Assembly (NCBI GenBank): GCA_036490515.1
Contig: DASXDU010000005.1
Location: 124,001-188,000 of the forward strand
DNA length: 64,000 bases
DNA from: Palsa-1150 sp036490515
Lineage (GTDB): Bacteria > Myxococcota_A > Polyangia > Polyangiales > Polyangiaceae
Reading direction: 5' to 3'
Shown here: piece by piece, positions 34,125 to 43,552 of the stretch
Numbering within the stretch: the first letter of the stretch is position 1
Layout: the number at the start of each line of letters is the position of its first letter
Notes under the pieces: generated by a model
The model's database searches: none
The model's input: only the letters and a program-made list of their open reading frames with translations
What the model was told of the DNA's origin: nothing
Made by a program: the position numbers and the translations under genes

Positions 34125-34970
34125 CTAACCCGGTGAAATGCGCATGAGGGGGCCCGCGACCCACGACGGGCTCTCGGCGCCGAGGACCTCGGCGTAGTCG
34201 ACGAGGCGGAGGTCGAGGATCGCTCCGCGCAGCGGGGACTTCTTGCCGAGCACCGCGAAGAGGGCGGGGCCCGCGTCGCGGAAGTCGCTCCGGATGTCGG
34301 TCGCGAGCGTGGCGAACGCGGGCCAGTCGCCGGCCGCCAGGAGCGCGAGCTGTCGATCGATGCAGGTGCGGGCCCAGGCGACCGTCGCGTCGTCTCCCTC
34401 GCGCAGACGCTTGCCCTCGGGCGTGCCGTACCCGGCGCCGTGGTGGAGCGGATCGGTCGTCGCGACGACAGGCATGCGCGCGGCGAGGGCGTGGAGGTCG
34501 TCCATGCCGGGGAGATCGACGTCGTTGCCGACGAGGAAGGGGTAGCGCGCGACGACCCGCGGTGGGCGCTTGCCCTCGGCGGACGCCGCTGCGCGGAGCA
34601 TGACGACGAAGTTGTCGAGCGAGAACTCCTCCGCGCAGAGCGCGGCCTCGCCGTCGTGGACCCGCCGGAGCGCAGCCCGCTCGTTCGCGTCGCCTGCACG
34701 GGCCCGGCGGACGCGATCGCCGTCCGCGTCGCGACCCCCGTGGAGCACACCCAGCGCGAGCACCTCCTCCGCACCGGAGCGCACGACCGCTCGCGCCGCC
34801 GCCGCCGTGAGGTCCCCCGTGCGCGCCATCATCGTGTGCGGGAAGACCAGCGCCCCGCCCGCAGGGAGATCCACGCTGGGCGCCGCGTCGAGCCGCTCGC
34901 GCAGCCCGACTTCACCCAGTGCCGCCCGCTCCCCGGCGTAGAACGCCTTCCACTCCGCAGCCGACTTCAC
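34125..34970 (-). CDS. MEMO-like protein (AmmeMemoRadiSam B-type), tentative
   Basis: A protein of about 281 residues. The order FPHTMMARTGDLTAAAARAV, EVLALGVLHGG, EFSLDNFVVML, PFLVG and VVATTDPLHHGAGYG echoes the MEMO/AMMECR1-associated family (PHxGxxxSG, LGPxH, EHSxEVQLPFL, SSDLSHY). The usual metal/catalytic His and Cys arrangement is only partly conserved, so I call it tentatively. MEMO homologues sit in the AmmeMemoRadiSam system, but no radical-SAM or AMMECR1 gene is nearby. The GTG at 34970 starts only 29 bp from the divergent peptidase start, so a start further inside is possible. Confidence 0.5.
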   Translation of the reverse strand: MKSAAEWKAFYAGERAALGEVGLRERLDAAPSVDLPAGGALVFPHTMMARTGDLTAAAARAVVRSGAEEVLALGVLHGGRDADGDRVRRARAGDANERAALRRVHDGEAALCAEEFSLDNFVVMLRAAASAEGKRPPRVVARYPFLVGNDVDLPGMDDLHALAARMPVVATTDPLHHGAGYGTPEGKRLREGDDATVAWARTCIDRQLALLAAGDWPAFATLATDIRSDFRDAGPALFAVLGKKSPLRGAILDLRLVDYAEVLGAESPSWVAGPLMRISPG

Positions 34971-34999
34971 CGCGGCATCGTAACGCGTTAGGAAGGCCC

Positions 35000-37696
35000 A
35001 TGCGTCGGCCCCTTTTGCTCGCGCTCGCTGCCGTGCTCGGCGCGTGCGCACCCGGACCCCCGCCCGTGAGCGCGCCGCCTTCACCGCCGCTCCTCGCGTC
35101 CAGCGCTGCGTCCGTCCCCGTTCCCGCGCCGGCGCCCCCCACGCTGCGCTTGCCGCGCGTGGCACGCCCGGAGCGCTACGACCTCGCGTTCTGGCTCGAC
35201 CCGCACGCCGCGACGTACACCGGTACCGTCGGCATCGACCTCGACGTCCTCCAGCCGACGACCGTCCTCTGGCTGAACGCGACCGACCTCCGCATCGAGT
35301 CGGCGGCGCTCGAGGCGGCTGGCGCATCCATCACGCCCCGCGTCCTTCCCGGGGGCGACGACTTCGTCGGCTTCGTGTTCGATCACGAGCTCGCGCCCGG
35401 CAAGGCGCGCCTCACGGTGCGCTTCCAGGGCTCGATCGATCCCGAGCGCAGCCGCGGGATCTACTCGTCGCGCGAGGGCGACGGCGAGACGTACCTCTAC
35501 ACGTTCTTCGAGCCGATCGACGCGCGCCGCGCGTTCCCCTGCTTCGACGAGCCTTCCTACAAGGTGCCGTGGAAGGTCTCCCTCCACGTGCCGCGCGCGG
35601 ACGTGGCGCTCTCGAACGCGCCCGTCACGGCGGAGCACGACGAGGAGGGCGGCCGGAAGGTCGTCGAGATGGCGGAGACGAAGCCGCTGCCGAGCTACCT
35701 GGTCGCCTTCGTCGTCGGGCCGTTCGACGTGGTCGACGCGGGGACGGCGGGCCACCACGGGACGCCCCTGCGCTTCATCGTGCCCAAGGGGCGCGGGCCG
35801 GAGACGGCATACGCGCAGCGCATCACGCCGAAGCTCGTCGGCGCGCTCGAGGACTACTTCGGGATGGCCTACCCCTACGGCAAGCTCGACGTCGCCGTGG
35901 TCCCCCGGTACTGGGGCACGATGGAGCACCCCGGGATCGTCGCGATGGGCCAGCCGCTGACGCTCATCGCGCCCGGACAGGACAGCGTCGAACGCGAACA
36001 GCACTATGCAGACATCGCCGTCCACGAGCTCGCGCACTACTGGTTCGGCGACTACGTGACGACCGCCTGGTGGGACGACACGTGGCTCAACGAGGCGCTC
36101 GGCACGTGGATGGACGAGACGGCGACGGCGGCGGTCGAGCCGGGGTGGGGGTTCGACTTCGAGCGCATCGCCCGCGCGGGCTACGGCATGCGCGTCGACG
36201 CCCTCGGGAGCGCGAAGCGGATCCGCCAGCCGGTCGAGACGAAGGACGACATCGAGAACTCGTTCGACTCGGCGATCACGTACTACAAGGGCCAGGCCGT
36301 GCTCTCGATGTTCGAGGGGTGGATGGGCAAGGGCGCCTTCCAGGACGCCATCCGCAGGTACGTCGCGAACCATGCGTGGGGGAACGCGACGGCCGAGGAC
36401 TTCTTCGGCGCGATGAACCAGGAGCTCCCCGGCGCGGGCGCGGCGATGAAGACGTTCGTCGACCAGCCGGGCTTCCCGGCGATCGCGATGGAGGTGCACT
36501 GCGCGGGCAAGGACGTCTCGGTCACGGTGAAGCAGCACCGCTATCACGGGCTCGACGACGCGCTCGCCGCCGAGACGTGGACCTTCCCCGTCTGCCTCCG
36601 GTACGCGCTCGACAAGGGCGCGTCCGGCGGCACCTGCGCGGTCGTCTCCGGCGAGACGGCAACCCTCCCGCTCCGCGCCGACGCATGCCCTGCGTGGATC
36701 GTCGGGAACGCGGACGGCGCAGGGTACTACGGCGTCGACTACACGCCGGTGCAGCTGCGGGCTGCCCTCGGGGCGCGCGCCGCCACGGACGCCGATCGCA
36801 TCGCGCTCCTGCGGGACGCGGGGCAGCTCGTGGGCAGCGGCGAGCTCCCGCTGGGCGATGCGCTCGCGTTCGTCGCGCCGACGGCGTCCTCGGGGCGCCG
36901 GCAGATCGTCCAGGCAGGCATGGACCTCGTCGGGATGGCGCGCACCTCGGCGCTCACGGAGGCGCAGGCGAAGCGGAAGGCGAGCTTCCTCCGCGCGACG
37001 TACGGCGCCGCGATGGGCAAGCTCGGCCTCGCGAGGCGCGCGGGCGAGGACGGCGACGCGCAGCGCATCCGCCCGACGCTCATCGAGGCCGTGGCCGTCG
37101 CGGGGAACGACGAAAGGCTCCGAAGCCGCGCCCGGGCGCTCGGGTTCGCGTGGCTCAAGGACGAGCACGCGATCGCGCCGGAGCTCGTCGACGCCGTCCT
37201 CGAGGCGGCCGCCAAGTCGAACGACGAGCGGCTCTTCGCGGCGCTCCTCGAGCGCGCGCACGCCGAGTCGGACCACACGCGCCTGAGCCGCCTGCTCGGG
37301 GCGCTCGGCGCGTTCACCGCGCCAGCGCTGGTGCGTCAGGCCGACGAGCTCCTCGCGAGCAACGCGTTCGACGTGCGCGACGCGCTCGTCATCGTGCGCG
37401 CGCAGCTCGCGGACCGCGCGAGCCAGGAGCAGGCGTGGGCCTTCGTGAAGGCATCGTTCGATGCCGTCTCCTCGCGGATGCGCAGCGACGACGTCCTCGT
37501 GGGCTACTTCCGTCCCGTCCAGGGGTTCTGCGACGTGGGCCATCAGCACGACGTCCAGGAGTTCTTCGCGCCACGGGCCGCCCGGTTCGACGGCGGCCCG
37601 CGGGCGCTCGCCAACGCGGTCGAGGCGATCGGGCAATGCGCCGCGGTCCTCCAGCGCAACGTGGCGAGCCTCGACGCGTTCCTCGCGCGCTACTGA
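35000..37696 (+). CDS. M1-family aminopeptidase lipoprotein (ERAP/APN-like)
   Basis: An 898-residue predicted lipoprotein: MRRPLLLALAAVLGAC with lipobox Cys at residue 16, then a Pro/Ser/Val spacer. The M1 N-terminal domain follows (PERYDLAFWLDPHAATYTG). The zinc site HELAHYWFGDY gives His342 and His346, with Glu365 in LNEALGTWMDE. The GAMEN motif is changed to GTMEHPG. The proton-donor Tyr region and a long C-terminal helical ERAP1-like domain (about residues 560-895) complete the family. It probably trims peptides at the cell surface. The second M1-type peptidase in the window, at 21905, is shorter and lacks the long C-terminal domain. Confidence 0.9.
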   Translation: MRRPLLLALAAVLGACAPGPPPVSAPPSPPLLASSAASVPVPAPAPPTLRLPRVARPERYDLAFWLDPHAATYTGTVGIDLDVLQPTTVLWLNATDLRIESAALEAAGASITPRVLPGGDDFVGFVFDHELAPGKARLTVRFQGSIDPERSRGIYSSREGDGETYLYTFFEPIDARRAFPCFDEPSYKVPWKVSLHVPRADVALSNAPVTAEHDEEGGRKVVEMAETKPLPSYLVAFVVGPFDVVDAGTAGHHGTPLRFIVPKGRGPETAYAQRITPKLVGALEDYFGMAYPYGKLDVAVVPRYWGTMEHPGIVAMGQPLTLIAPGQDSVEREQHYADIAVHELAHYWFGDYVTTAWWDDTWLNEALGTWMDETATAAVEPGWGFDFERIARAGYGMRVDALGSAKRIRQPVETKDDIENSFDSAITYYKGQAVLSMFEGWMGKGAFQDAIRRYVANHAWGNATAEDFFGAMNQELPGAGAAMKTFVDQPGFPAIAMEVHCAGKDVSVTVKQHRYHGLDDALAAETWTFPVCLRYALDKGASGGTCAVVSGETATLPLRADACPAWIVGNADGAGYYGVDYTPVQLRAALGARAATDADRIALLRDAGQLVGSGELPLGDALAFVAPTASSGRRQIVQAGMDLVGMARTSALTEAQAKRKASFLRATYGAAMGKLGLARRAGEDGDAQRIRPTLIEAVAVAGNDERLRSRARALGFAWLKDEHAIAPELVDAVLEAAAKSNDERLFAALLERAHAESDHTRLSRLLGALGAFTAPALVRQADELLASNAFDVRDALVIVRAQLADRASQEQAWAFVKASFDAVSSRMRSDDVLVGYFRPVQGFCDVGHQHDVQEFFAPRAARFDGGPRALANAVEAIGQCAAVLQRNVASLDAFLARY

Positions 37697-37750
37697 GCAG
37701 GTTCGTGCGGGTGGCTCCGCGCGGCGCTGCCCGCCCCGCCCTGCGCTGCG

Positions 37751-40189
37751 CTACTTCGTGAACACGGCGGCGGTGAGGGCCGGGAGGCTCACCGTGAGCG
37801 TCCCGTTCGCCACGGTGGCCGTCGCGCCGGAGAGCGCGTCCGTGACGGTCCCCGTGAGGCCGATGTTCGTCACGCTCATCGTGCGCGACGCGGCGCCCGT
37901 TCCCAGGTTGAACGCGGCCACCACGATGTCGCCGTCCGACGCGTCCACGCGCCCGTACGCGTAGAACGAGGCGTCGACCCAGAGGCGCGTGCGCGCCCCG
38001 CGCCGGAACGCCGTGTGCGCGGCGCGCGTCGTCCCGAGCTTCTGGAGGTTCGTCAGCGTCGCCTGCTCCTGTGTGCTCAGCGCCGACCCGAAGCGCATCA
38101 CCCGGCGGCAGTCCGGGTCGATCGCGCCGGGCATGCCGAACTCGTCGCCCATCCAGAGGACGGGGATGGGGTCGTACGTGAGGAGGAACGCCTGCGCGAG
38201 CTGGAGGTGGCTGAAGGCGGCGGGGTTGGTCTCCTGCGCGGGCGGGGCGTTGGTCCACGGGTCGCCCACGTCGTCGCCGTTGGCGAGGCTGATGGCGCGC
38301 GGCGTGTCGTGGCTGCCGAAGAAGTGCCCCATGAGCGCCGTCGGTACGACGCCGGTCCACGTGGAGTCGTCGTACTGCACGCCGTTGTCGAGGTCCGTCC
38401 CGGCGTTCCCGTCGCTCTGGAGGATCGTGCCGACGATGGTGTTGTGGAGCGGGTCGTCCATCGAGCCGTTCAGCTTGTCGGTCCCGACGCAGTCCATGAC
38501 GTTCGAGACGACCCCGCCGAGCGCCTCGCCCACCATGTAGAAGGGGAGCTTCGTCGCGACCTCGCCGTCGATCTGCGTGCGCATCGCCGAGCAGATGCCG
38601 TTGGTCACCTGCTTGACCGCGTCGACGCGGAAGCCGTCGAGGTCGAACTGCTCCATGAGCCAGACCGCGTGCGCGGCGATCGCGTCGTCGACGGACGGGT
38701 TGGTCGAGTTGAGGTCGGGCAGGTACGGGTCGAACCAGCAGTCGGCGCGGTTCCACGTCTGCGTGGTCGGCGTGTCCCACAGGTTCTCGTTGCCGCAATC
38801 GTTGGTGCTGCTGCCGTACGGGATGTTGAACCAGGCCTGATCGGCCTGGTGGGTCTTCCAGAGGGGGCCGAGCTGCGTGGGCTGCCCGTCGGGTGGGGCC
38901 CCGTCGGCGAAGACGTGGTTCACGACGAGGTCGGTGAGGACGCGGATGCCGTGCGCATGGGCGGCGTTCACGAGGGCCGTGAGGTCGGCCGCCGTCCCGA
39001 AGTGCGGCTCGATGGGCGTCGTGAAGTCGACGAAGCGCGGGTCGCTCTCCGAGCCGTACGTCCAGCCGCTCGCGAGCGGGAAATACGAGTGGTACCCGGA
39101 GAGGCAGTGGCCCGCGTTCGCGCCGGCGCCCATCTCGCAGAGCTTCGTCCCGATGACCGGGGAGCTGAGCCAGAGCGCGTTGACGCCCATCGCGTCGAAG
39201 TACCCGGCCTGGATCTTCTGCGTCACGCCGCCGAAGTCGCCGCCCTTCCAGTCGCCCACGGGGTCCGTGGGCGGCCCGTTGGGCCCGACCTTGCTCGTCC
39301 CGCCGGCGACGAAGCGGTCGACCATCACCTCGTAGAGGAACGCGTCGGTCCAGTCGTAGGGCTTGGCTTCGATCCAGAACGGGACGAAGAGGCGCGCCGC
39401 CATGCCGTTCGTGTCGGCGACCTGGAAGAGGTACCCGTACTTGTTCGGCGACGTGACGCCCGACGAGACGGACGCCGTGAAGGTGTGCGACGCGGCGTCG
39501 TACGGCACGGCGTCTGCCGCCAAGGCCGCGCCGTTCATCGTGACCACCGTCTTCGACGGATCGAGGTCCGCCGCGCCGGGCACGTACTTCACCTGGAACG
39601 AGTAGCTCGTGGCGCTCGTCGTCACCGCGCCCCCGACCAGCTGCAACGTCCCCGCCGCGGGCAGCCCGCAGGTCACCCCCTGCAGGATGTTGTTCACGTT
39701 CGTCCCCGACTGCGAGGGGAGCGAGACCACGGGTTGCCCCGACGCGGTCATCCACGTCCCGTCGGCGACGAACTTGTACTCGACGTCCGTGTCGTACGGG
39801 ACCTGCGTGACGACCTGCCAGTTCGAGCCGTTCTTCGTCAGCGGGATGGCGTTGGTCCAGTTGCCGTAGTCGGTGTCGAGGACGACCGTCGTGTACGACG
39901 CATCGGGCAGGGTGAAGGTGGCCGGGCAGGTCGTCGGGGGAACGACGGAGCCGTCGGGCGTCGTCCCGCCGTCCGGGTGCGGCCCCGTGGAGCCGTCGCT
40001 CGGGGTGCCTGCCTCGCCGCCGTCTGCATGGGACGATGTCGACCCGTCGACGCCGCTGCTGCTGCCTCCGTCGCCGTAGCCGTTCAGGGGAGGCGCCTCG
40101 TAGGGCGACGCGCTGCCCGAACCGCACGCGACCGGCGCCAGGGCGAGGGCAACGACGGCGACGACGGGAAGAACGGTGAGCCTCGTCAT
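37751..40189 (-). CDS. Lipoprotein alpha-amylase, GH13 family
   Basis: An 812-residue extracellular glycosidase. The N-terminal signal MTRLTVLPVVAVVALALAP ends at lipobox VAC, followed by a Gly/Ser/Asp linker to about residue 85. A beta-sandwich/starch-binding-like region follows (TFTLPDASYTTVVLD, YKFVADGTWM). The GH13 barrel shows the nucleophile Asp in GFRVDAVKQV, the acid/base Glu in FYMVGEALGG, and the transition-state Asp in GSHDTPR. DLVVNHVFAD is also conserved. It hydrolyses alpha-glucan. No maltose importer is directly adjacent, but a sugar ABC importer lies 6 kb away on the other strand. It converges with the M1 gene. Confidence 0.9.
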   Translation of the reverse strand: MTRLTVLPVVAVVALALAPVACGSGSASPYEAPPLNGYGDGGSSSGVDGSTSSHADGGEAGTPSDGSTGPHPDGGTTPDGSVVPPTTCPATFTLPDASYTTVVLDTDYGNWTNAIPLTKNGSNWQVVTQVPYDTDVEYKFVADGTWMTASGQPVVSLPSQSGTNVNNILQGVTCGLPAAGTLQLVGGAVTTSATSYSFQVKYVPGAADLDPSKTVVTMNGAALAADAVPYDAASHTFTASVSSGVTSPNKYGYLFQVADTNGMAARLFVPFWIEAKPYDWTDAFLYEVMVDRFVAGGTSKVGPNGPPTDPVGDWKGGDFGGVTQKIQAGYFDAMGVNALWLSSPVIGTKLCEMGAGANAGHCLSGYHSYFPLASGWTYGSESDPRFVDFTTPIEPHFGTAADLTALVNAAHAHGIRVLTDLVVNHVFADGAPPDGQPTQLGPLWKTHQADQAWFNIPYGSSTNDCGNENLWDTPTTQTWNRADCWFDPYLPDLNSTNPSVDDAIAAHAVWLMEQFDLDGFRVDAVKQVTNGICSAMRTQIDGEVATKLPFYMVGEALGGVVSNVMDCVGTDKLNGSMDDPLHNTIVGTILQSDGNAGTDLDNGVQYDDSTWTGVVPTALMGHFFGSHDTPRAISLANGDDVGDPWTNAPPAQETNPAAFSHLQLAQAFLLTYDPIPVLWMGDEFGMPGAIDPDCRRVMRFGSALSTQEQATLTNLQKLGTTRAAHTAFRRGARTRLWVDASFYAYGRVDASDGDIVVAAFNLGTGAASRTMSVTNIGLTGTVTDALSGATATVANGTLTVSLPALTAAVFTK

Positions 40190-40344
40190 CGACACATCAC
40201 CCTCCGGAGCGCGGGCCGACCTTGCCTTAACACCGGCGATCACCCGGCGCCATCCGAAAGTGACTCAGGGCTGCGTGTCGGGCCCGGTCCGGGCCGGCAT
40301 CCGGGCCGGGCGCGGTGCCGCGCGGTGCCGGTGCGGGCCGGTGC

Positions 40345-41949
40345 TCAGCGAACGTCGAGCGCGATCTGCCGGGTGCCGTGCTCGGCACCGTCGCGCAGGA
40401 GCGTGACGGCGAGCTTCGACGTTCCCTTCGGCAGGGTGACGCGCACGCGCACGACGGAGTCGCCGGCGAGGGCGGGCAGGACGAGGTTGGCGCGGTTCCA
40501 GGTCGCGGCGAGCGACGGCTTCGCGAGCGATGCGCGCCACGGCCATCGGGCGTGCGGGGAGGGGAGGGGCTCCACCGCGACGCGCCACGCGCCGGGAAGG
40601 TCGGCGTACCGGTGGGGCCTGGTTCCCGGATACGGCACGAGGGCCTCGAAGCTCGCGCCGTCGCCGTAGGCGGGCCCGTCGTCGCCCGCGACCGGAGGCT
40701 GGGTGGGAGTGTGGGGCGGGGCGTGGACCTTCGCTTCGACGACGACGGTCCGGCCGCCGCCCTGTGCGCCGGCGTCGCTCTCCGTCGTCGCGCTCGCGTC
40801 GAGGAGCGCGGGCTCCTCGGCCGGAGCGGTCACCCTGCCGTCGGCGTCGAGCTGGAGCGCCGCGTCGCCGCACGGGGCCCGTTCGCCATCGGCCGCCATC
40901 GACGCGCACGCGGAGCACTGGCACCCGTCGCAGACGGGGAGCTCCGTGTCGCCCGCCAGGCCGCGCATCGCGCGCAGCCACTGCTCGAGCGTGATCTCGC
41001 CGGGCGACCCCGGGTCGCTCGCCAGCCAGGCCGCGTGGAACTGCGACGCTGCGCTCTCGCCGAGGTAGCGCAGGTGCCAGGGCTCGTTCTTGTAGCCGGT
41101 CTTCGGATCGATCGGCACGGGGTGGTCCCACCGCACGGCGCAGCGCGAGCCCTCCTTCCGGTCGTCCGGGTCGATCGGGTACGAGACGACGAACCCGAAC
41201 TTCCACGCGTTGTCGTCGAGCCACTTGCCGCCCTGCGTGCAGCCGAAGCCGTCGCGGAACACCTCGCCGTGCGCCGCCCAGTCGCTCGTGAACATGTCGA
41301 CGGTCGTCCCGAGCTGGTGCTGACTGTGGCCGGGCAGGGCGCTCTGCGTCGTCGCCTCGCAGAAACCCGCGTGCGCCTTCGACGCCCAGCCGGCGAAGAC
41401 CCAGCACTGCGTCCCGAAGCCGCGGAACGCCGACTCGACGCGCCCCTGCATCCCCTCGAGGCGCATCGCGTCGAGCAGGTGATGGAGCGCCGTCGCCGCC
41501 TCCTTCCGCAGGCAGGTGCGCGCCTCGCACTCGCCCGCCGAGCGCGGCGAGAGGTCGCGCGCGTCGACCAGATCACGTGGCGCGTAGGAAGGAGGAAGGG
41601 CCCCCGTGGGCGAGCGGTTCACGAGCGCGAGCAGATCGTCTCCGTCGACGAAGGCGACCTTCGTGTCCGCGGGGGAGAGGAAGGAGCGAAACCCGCCCCC
41701 GGGGAGGACGACGGGGCACGAGTACTTGGGAATCGCCGTGGGGGCGCCGAAAGGGGTGAGGGAGGAGGTCGTCGCGCTCGCATCCGCGCTCGCATCCGCA
41801 TCCGCGCCCGCGCCCGCGCCCGCGCTCGCGTCCGCGCCCGCGCTCGCGCCCGCGTCCGCGCTCACGCCCGCGCTCGTGCCCCCCGCACTCCCTCGCGCAT
41901 GGCACGCCGCGAGCGCGACGGCACCCACCAGCATCCACGCGCGGTTCAC
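40345..41949 (-). CDS. VanY-like D-alanyl-D-alanine carboxypeptidase lipoprotein
   Basis: A 534-residue secreted protein. The signal WMLVGAVALAAC gives a lipobox, followed by an Ala/Asp/Gly/Ser low-complexity linker (residues about 25-60, coded by a degenerate GCG/C-rich 6-bp repeat at 41765-41880). The VanY/LAS peptidase core has PGHSQHQLGTTVDMF (SxHxxGxxxD metal site) and KNEPWHLRYLGE (ExWH). A second domain after about residue 360 is beta-rich and unassigned. It would trim D-Ala from peptidoglycan stems. The GTG at 41949 overlaps the metallophosphoesterase stop, so the two are coupled. The Cys-rich CDGCQCSAC in the middle is unusual. Confidence 0.82.
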   Translation of the reverse strand: MNRAWMLVGAVALAACHARGSAGGTSAGVSADAGASAGADASAGAGAGADADASADASATTSSLTPFGAPTAIPKYSCPVVLPGGGFRSFLSPADTKVAFVDGDDLLALVNRSPTGALPPSYAPRDLVDARDLSPRSAGECEARTCLRKEAATALHHLLDAMRLEGMQGRVESAFRGFGTQCWVFAGWASKAHAGFCEATTQSALPGHSQHQLGTTVDMFTSDWAAHGEVFRDGFGCTQGGKWLDDNAWKFGFVVSYPIDPDDRKEGSRCAVRWDHPVPIDPKTGYKNEPWHLRYLGESAASQFHAAWLASDPGSPGEITLEQWLRAMRGLAGDTELPVCDGCQCSACASMAADGERAPCGDAALQLDADGRVTAPAEEPALLDASATTESDAGAQGGGRTVVVEAKVHAPPHTPTQPPVAGDDGPAYGDGASFEALVPYPGTRPHRYADLPGAWRVAVEPLPSPHARWPWRASLAKPSLAATWNRANLVLPALAGDSVVRVRVTLPKGTSKLAVTLLRDGAEHGTRQIALDVR

Positions 41950-42758
41950 CACGCCACTTGATACCGCGCCGGGTCCTCTCCGCGCACGCGCACGTTCATG
42001 CCGCTCTCGGCGAGCTTCACCACGGCGTGCGCCGCGGCCGCTCTCCCCGGAGCGTCCTCGTCCAGGTTCTCGATGAGGCTCTGCACCGTCACGTAGGGGA
42101 TGCCCGCGATGAGGTCGAAGTGGTTCCAGTGGAGGTGCCCGTTGAACACCGCCCGCACGCGCCCGCTCTCCTCGAACGCCCGGCGCACCTCGCGCCGCTC
42201 GCGCACGAGGGCCAGGTGCGCGCGGCCGGGCCACCACCGCGAGTCCTCGACGTCCTGGTCGCTCGCGGAGTGGTGCATGAGGACGATGGCGGGCTCCTTG
42301 CCGGTGGCGAGGTCCGCCCGAAGCCACTCGATCTGCGTCTCGGGGACGCGGATCTCGACGTCCGGCCGCTCGATGGTGTGCAGGACCACGAAGTGCCAGC
42401 CAGCGACGTCGAACGAGTAGTAGAGGGGCCCGGTGCGCTGCCAGAAGCGGCACAGGTCCTCCCGGTTCATGTGGATGAGATCGTGGTTGCCGGCCACGTT
42501 GACGAGCGGCGCCTTGGCCGTCCGCAGGATGGCCTGGCACTCGCCGTAGCGCGCGAGGTCCGCCTCGCGCGACTCGTCCTCGATGTCGTCGCCCAGGTTC
42601 ACGACGAGGTCCGGCTTCACCTCGTCGTTCATCGACCGCACGAAGGCGCGCGTCAGGTCCCCCGCCTGGTGCGTGAGCTTGCGCAGCTTGCCGCCGAAGC
42701 GCGCCTCCGGCCCGAAGTGCAGGTCGGTGACGATCCCGATCGTGAGCTCGCCAGGCAT
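41946..42758 (-). CDS. Calcineurin-like metallophosphoesterase
   Basis: A 270-residue dinuclear-metal phosphoesterase. The five motifs are present: TDLHFG (D-x-H), NLGDDIED, GNHDL, MHHSASD and GHLHWNH. The order and length match cytosolic bacterial members of the family, which act on nucleotides or phosphodiesters. There is no signal peptide. It overlaps the downstream VanY-like gene by 4 bp (GTGA) and is divergent from the nucleotidyltransferase gene (23 bp between starts), so a very compact divergent promoter region must serve both. Confidence 0.9.
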   Translation of the reverse strand: MPGELTIGIVTDLHFGPEARFGGKLRKLTHQAGDLTRAFVRSMNDEVKPDLVVNLGDDIEDESREADLARYGECQAILRTAKAPLVNVAGNHDLIHMNREDLCRFWQRTGPLYYSFDVAGWHFVVLHTIERPDVEIRVPETQIEWLRADLATGKEPAIVLMHHSASDQDVEDSRWWPGRAHLALVRERREVRRAFEESGRVRAVFNGHLHWNHFDLIAGIPYVTVQSLIENLDEDAPGRAAAAHAVVKLAESGMNVRVRGEDPARYQVAW

Positions 42759-42781
42759 GGGCCTATGATACTCGTACGCGC

Positions 42782-43552
42782 ATGCGGCCCATCGTCATCG
42801 GCGCCGGCAGGGGGAGCCGCCTCGGCCCCAACACCGACGACATCCCCAAGGCGCTCGTCCCCGTCATGGGGCGGCCGATGCTCGAGTGGATCCTCGACGC
42901 GCTCGCCGAGGGCGGCTTCGCGCGCAAGGACGTCGTCTACATCTGCGGCTACAAGCAGGAGGTCGTCCGCGCGCGCTACCCCGAGTTCACGTTCGTCGAG
43001 AACCGCGACTGGGAGAGGAACAACATCCTCGCGTCGCTCCTCTGCGCGCGCGAGCACCTCGCCCGCGGCTTCGTCTCGACCTACGCCGACATCGTCTACC
43101 GCGGCTCGGCGGTGAAGAGGGCCGTCGCCTCGCCGCACGGCAAGGTGCTCGTCTGCGACACCGACTGGCGCCGCCGCTACGTCGCCCGCTCGCAGCACCC
43201 CGAGAGCGACGCCGAGAAGATGTGCGCCGAGGGCGACCGCGTCGTCGAGCTCTCGCGGCGCATCGCGTCCGAGAAGGCGAGCGGAGAGTTCATCGGCGTG
43301 ACGAAGTTCACCGCCGACGGCGCGCGCGAGATGGTCGCCGGGTTCGACGAGGCGAAGCCGAAGTGGGCGGGCAAGACGTGGCGCGAGGGGCGCACCTTCG
43401 AGAAGGCGTACCTCATCGATCTCTTCCAGGAGATGATCGAGGCCGGCTCCGCGTTCCACCGCGTCGACACCCACGGCGGCTACATGGAGATCGACACGCA
43501 GCAGGACCTCGCGAGCGCCGAGCAGTGGTGGCGCGAATCGACGCCGGAGTGA
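42782..43552 (+). CDS. Sugar-phosphate/choline nucleotidyltransferase
   Basis: A 256-residue NTP transferase of the glucose-1-phosphate thymidylyl/cytidylyl type (LicC-like variants included). The N-terminal nucleotide loop is IVIGAGRGSRLGPNTDDIPK with the catalytic Lys in PKALVPVMGRPMLEW. STYADIVYRG holds the metal Asp region, and GYMEIDTQQDLASAE gives the C-terminal metal-binding Asp. It activates a sugar or choline phosphate to the nucleotide form for lipid or envelope glycan synthesis. Its stop overlaps the ABC ATPase start (TGATG), which is unexpected for a biosynthetic enzyme and a transport ATPase. Confidence 0.86.
   Translation: MRPIVIGAGRGSRLGPNTDDIPKALVPVMGRPMLEWILDALAEGGFARKDVVYICGYKQEVVRARYPEFTFVENRDWERNNILASLLCAREHLARGFVSTYADIVYRGSAVKRAVASPHGKVLVCDTDWRRRYVARSQHPESDAEKMCAEGDRVVELSRRIASEKASGEFIGVTKFTADGAREMVAGFDEAKPKWAGKTWREGRTFEKAYLIDLFQEMIEAGSAFHRVDTHGGYMEIDTQQDLASAEQWWRESTPE

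Noticed and set aside
37751..40189. Maltose-utilisation operon with the ABC importer at 43.5 kb
   Set aside because: The amylase is on the opposite strand and 3.4 kb away, separated by a VanY-like and a phosphoesterase gene; no shared regulation seen.
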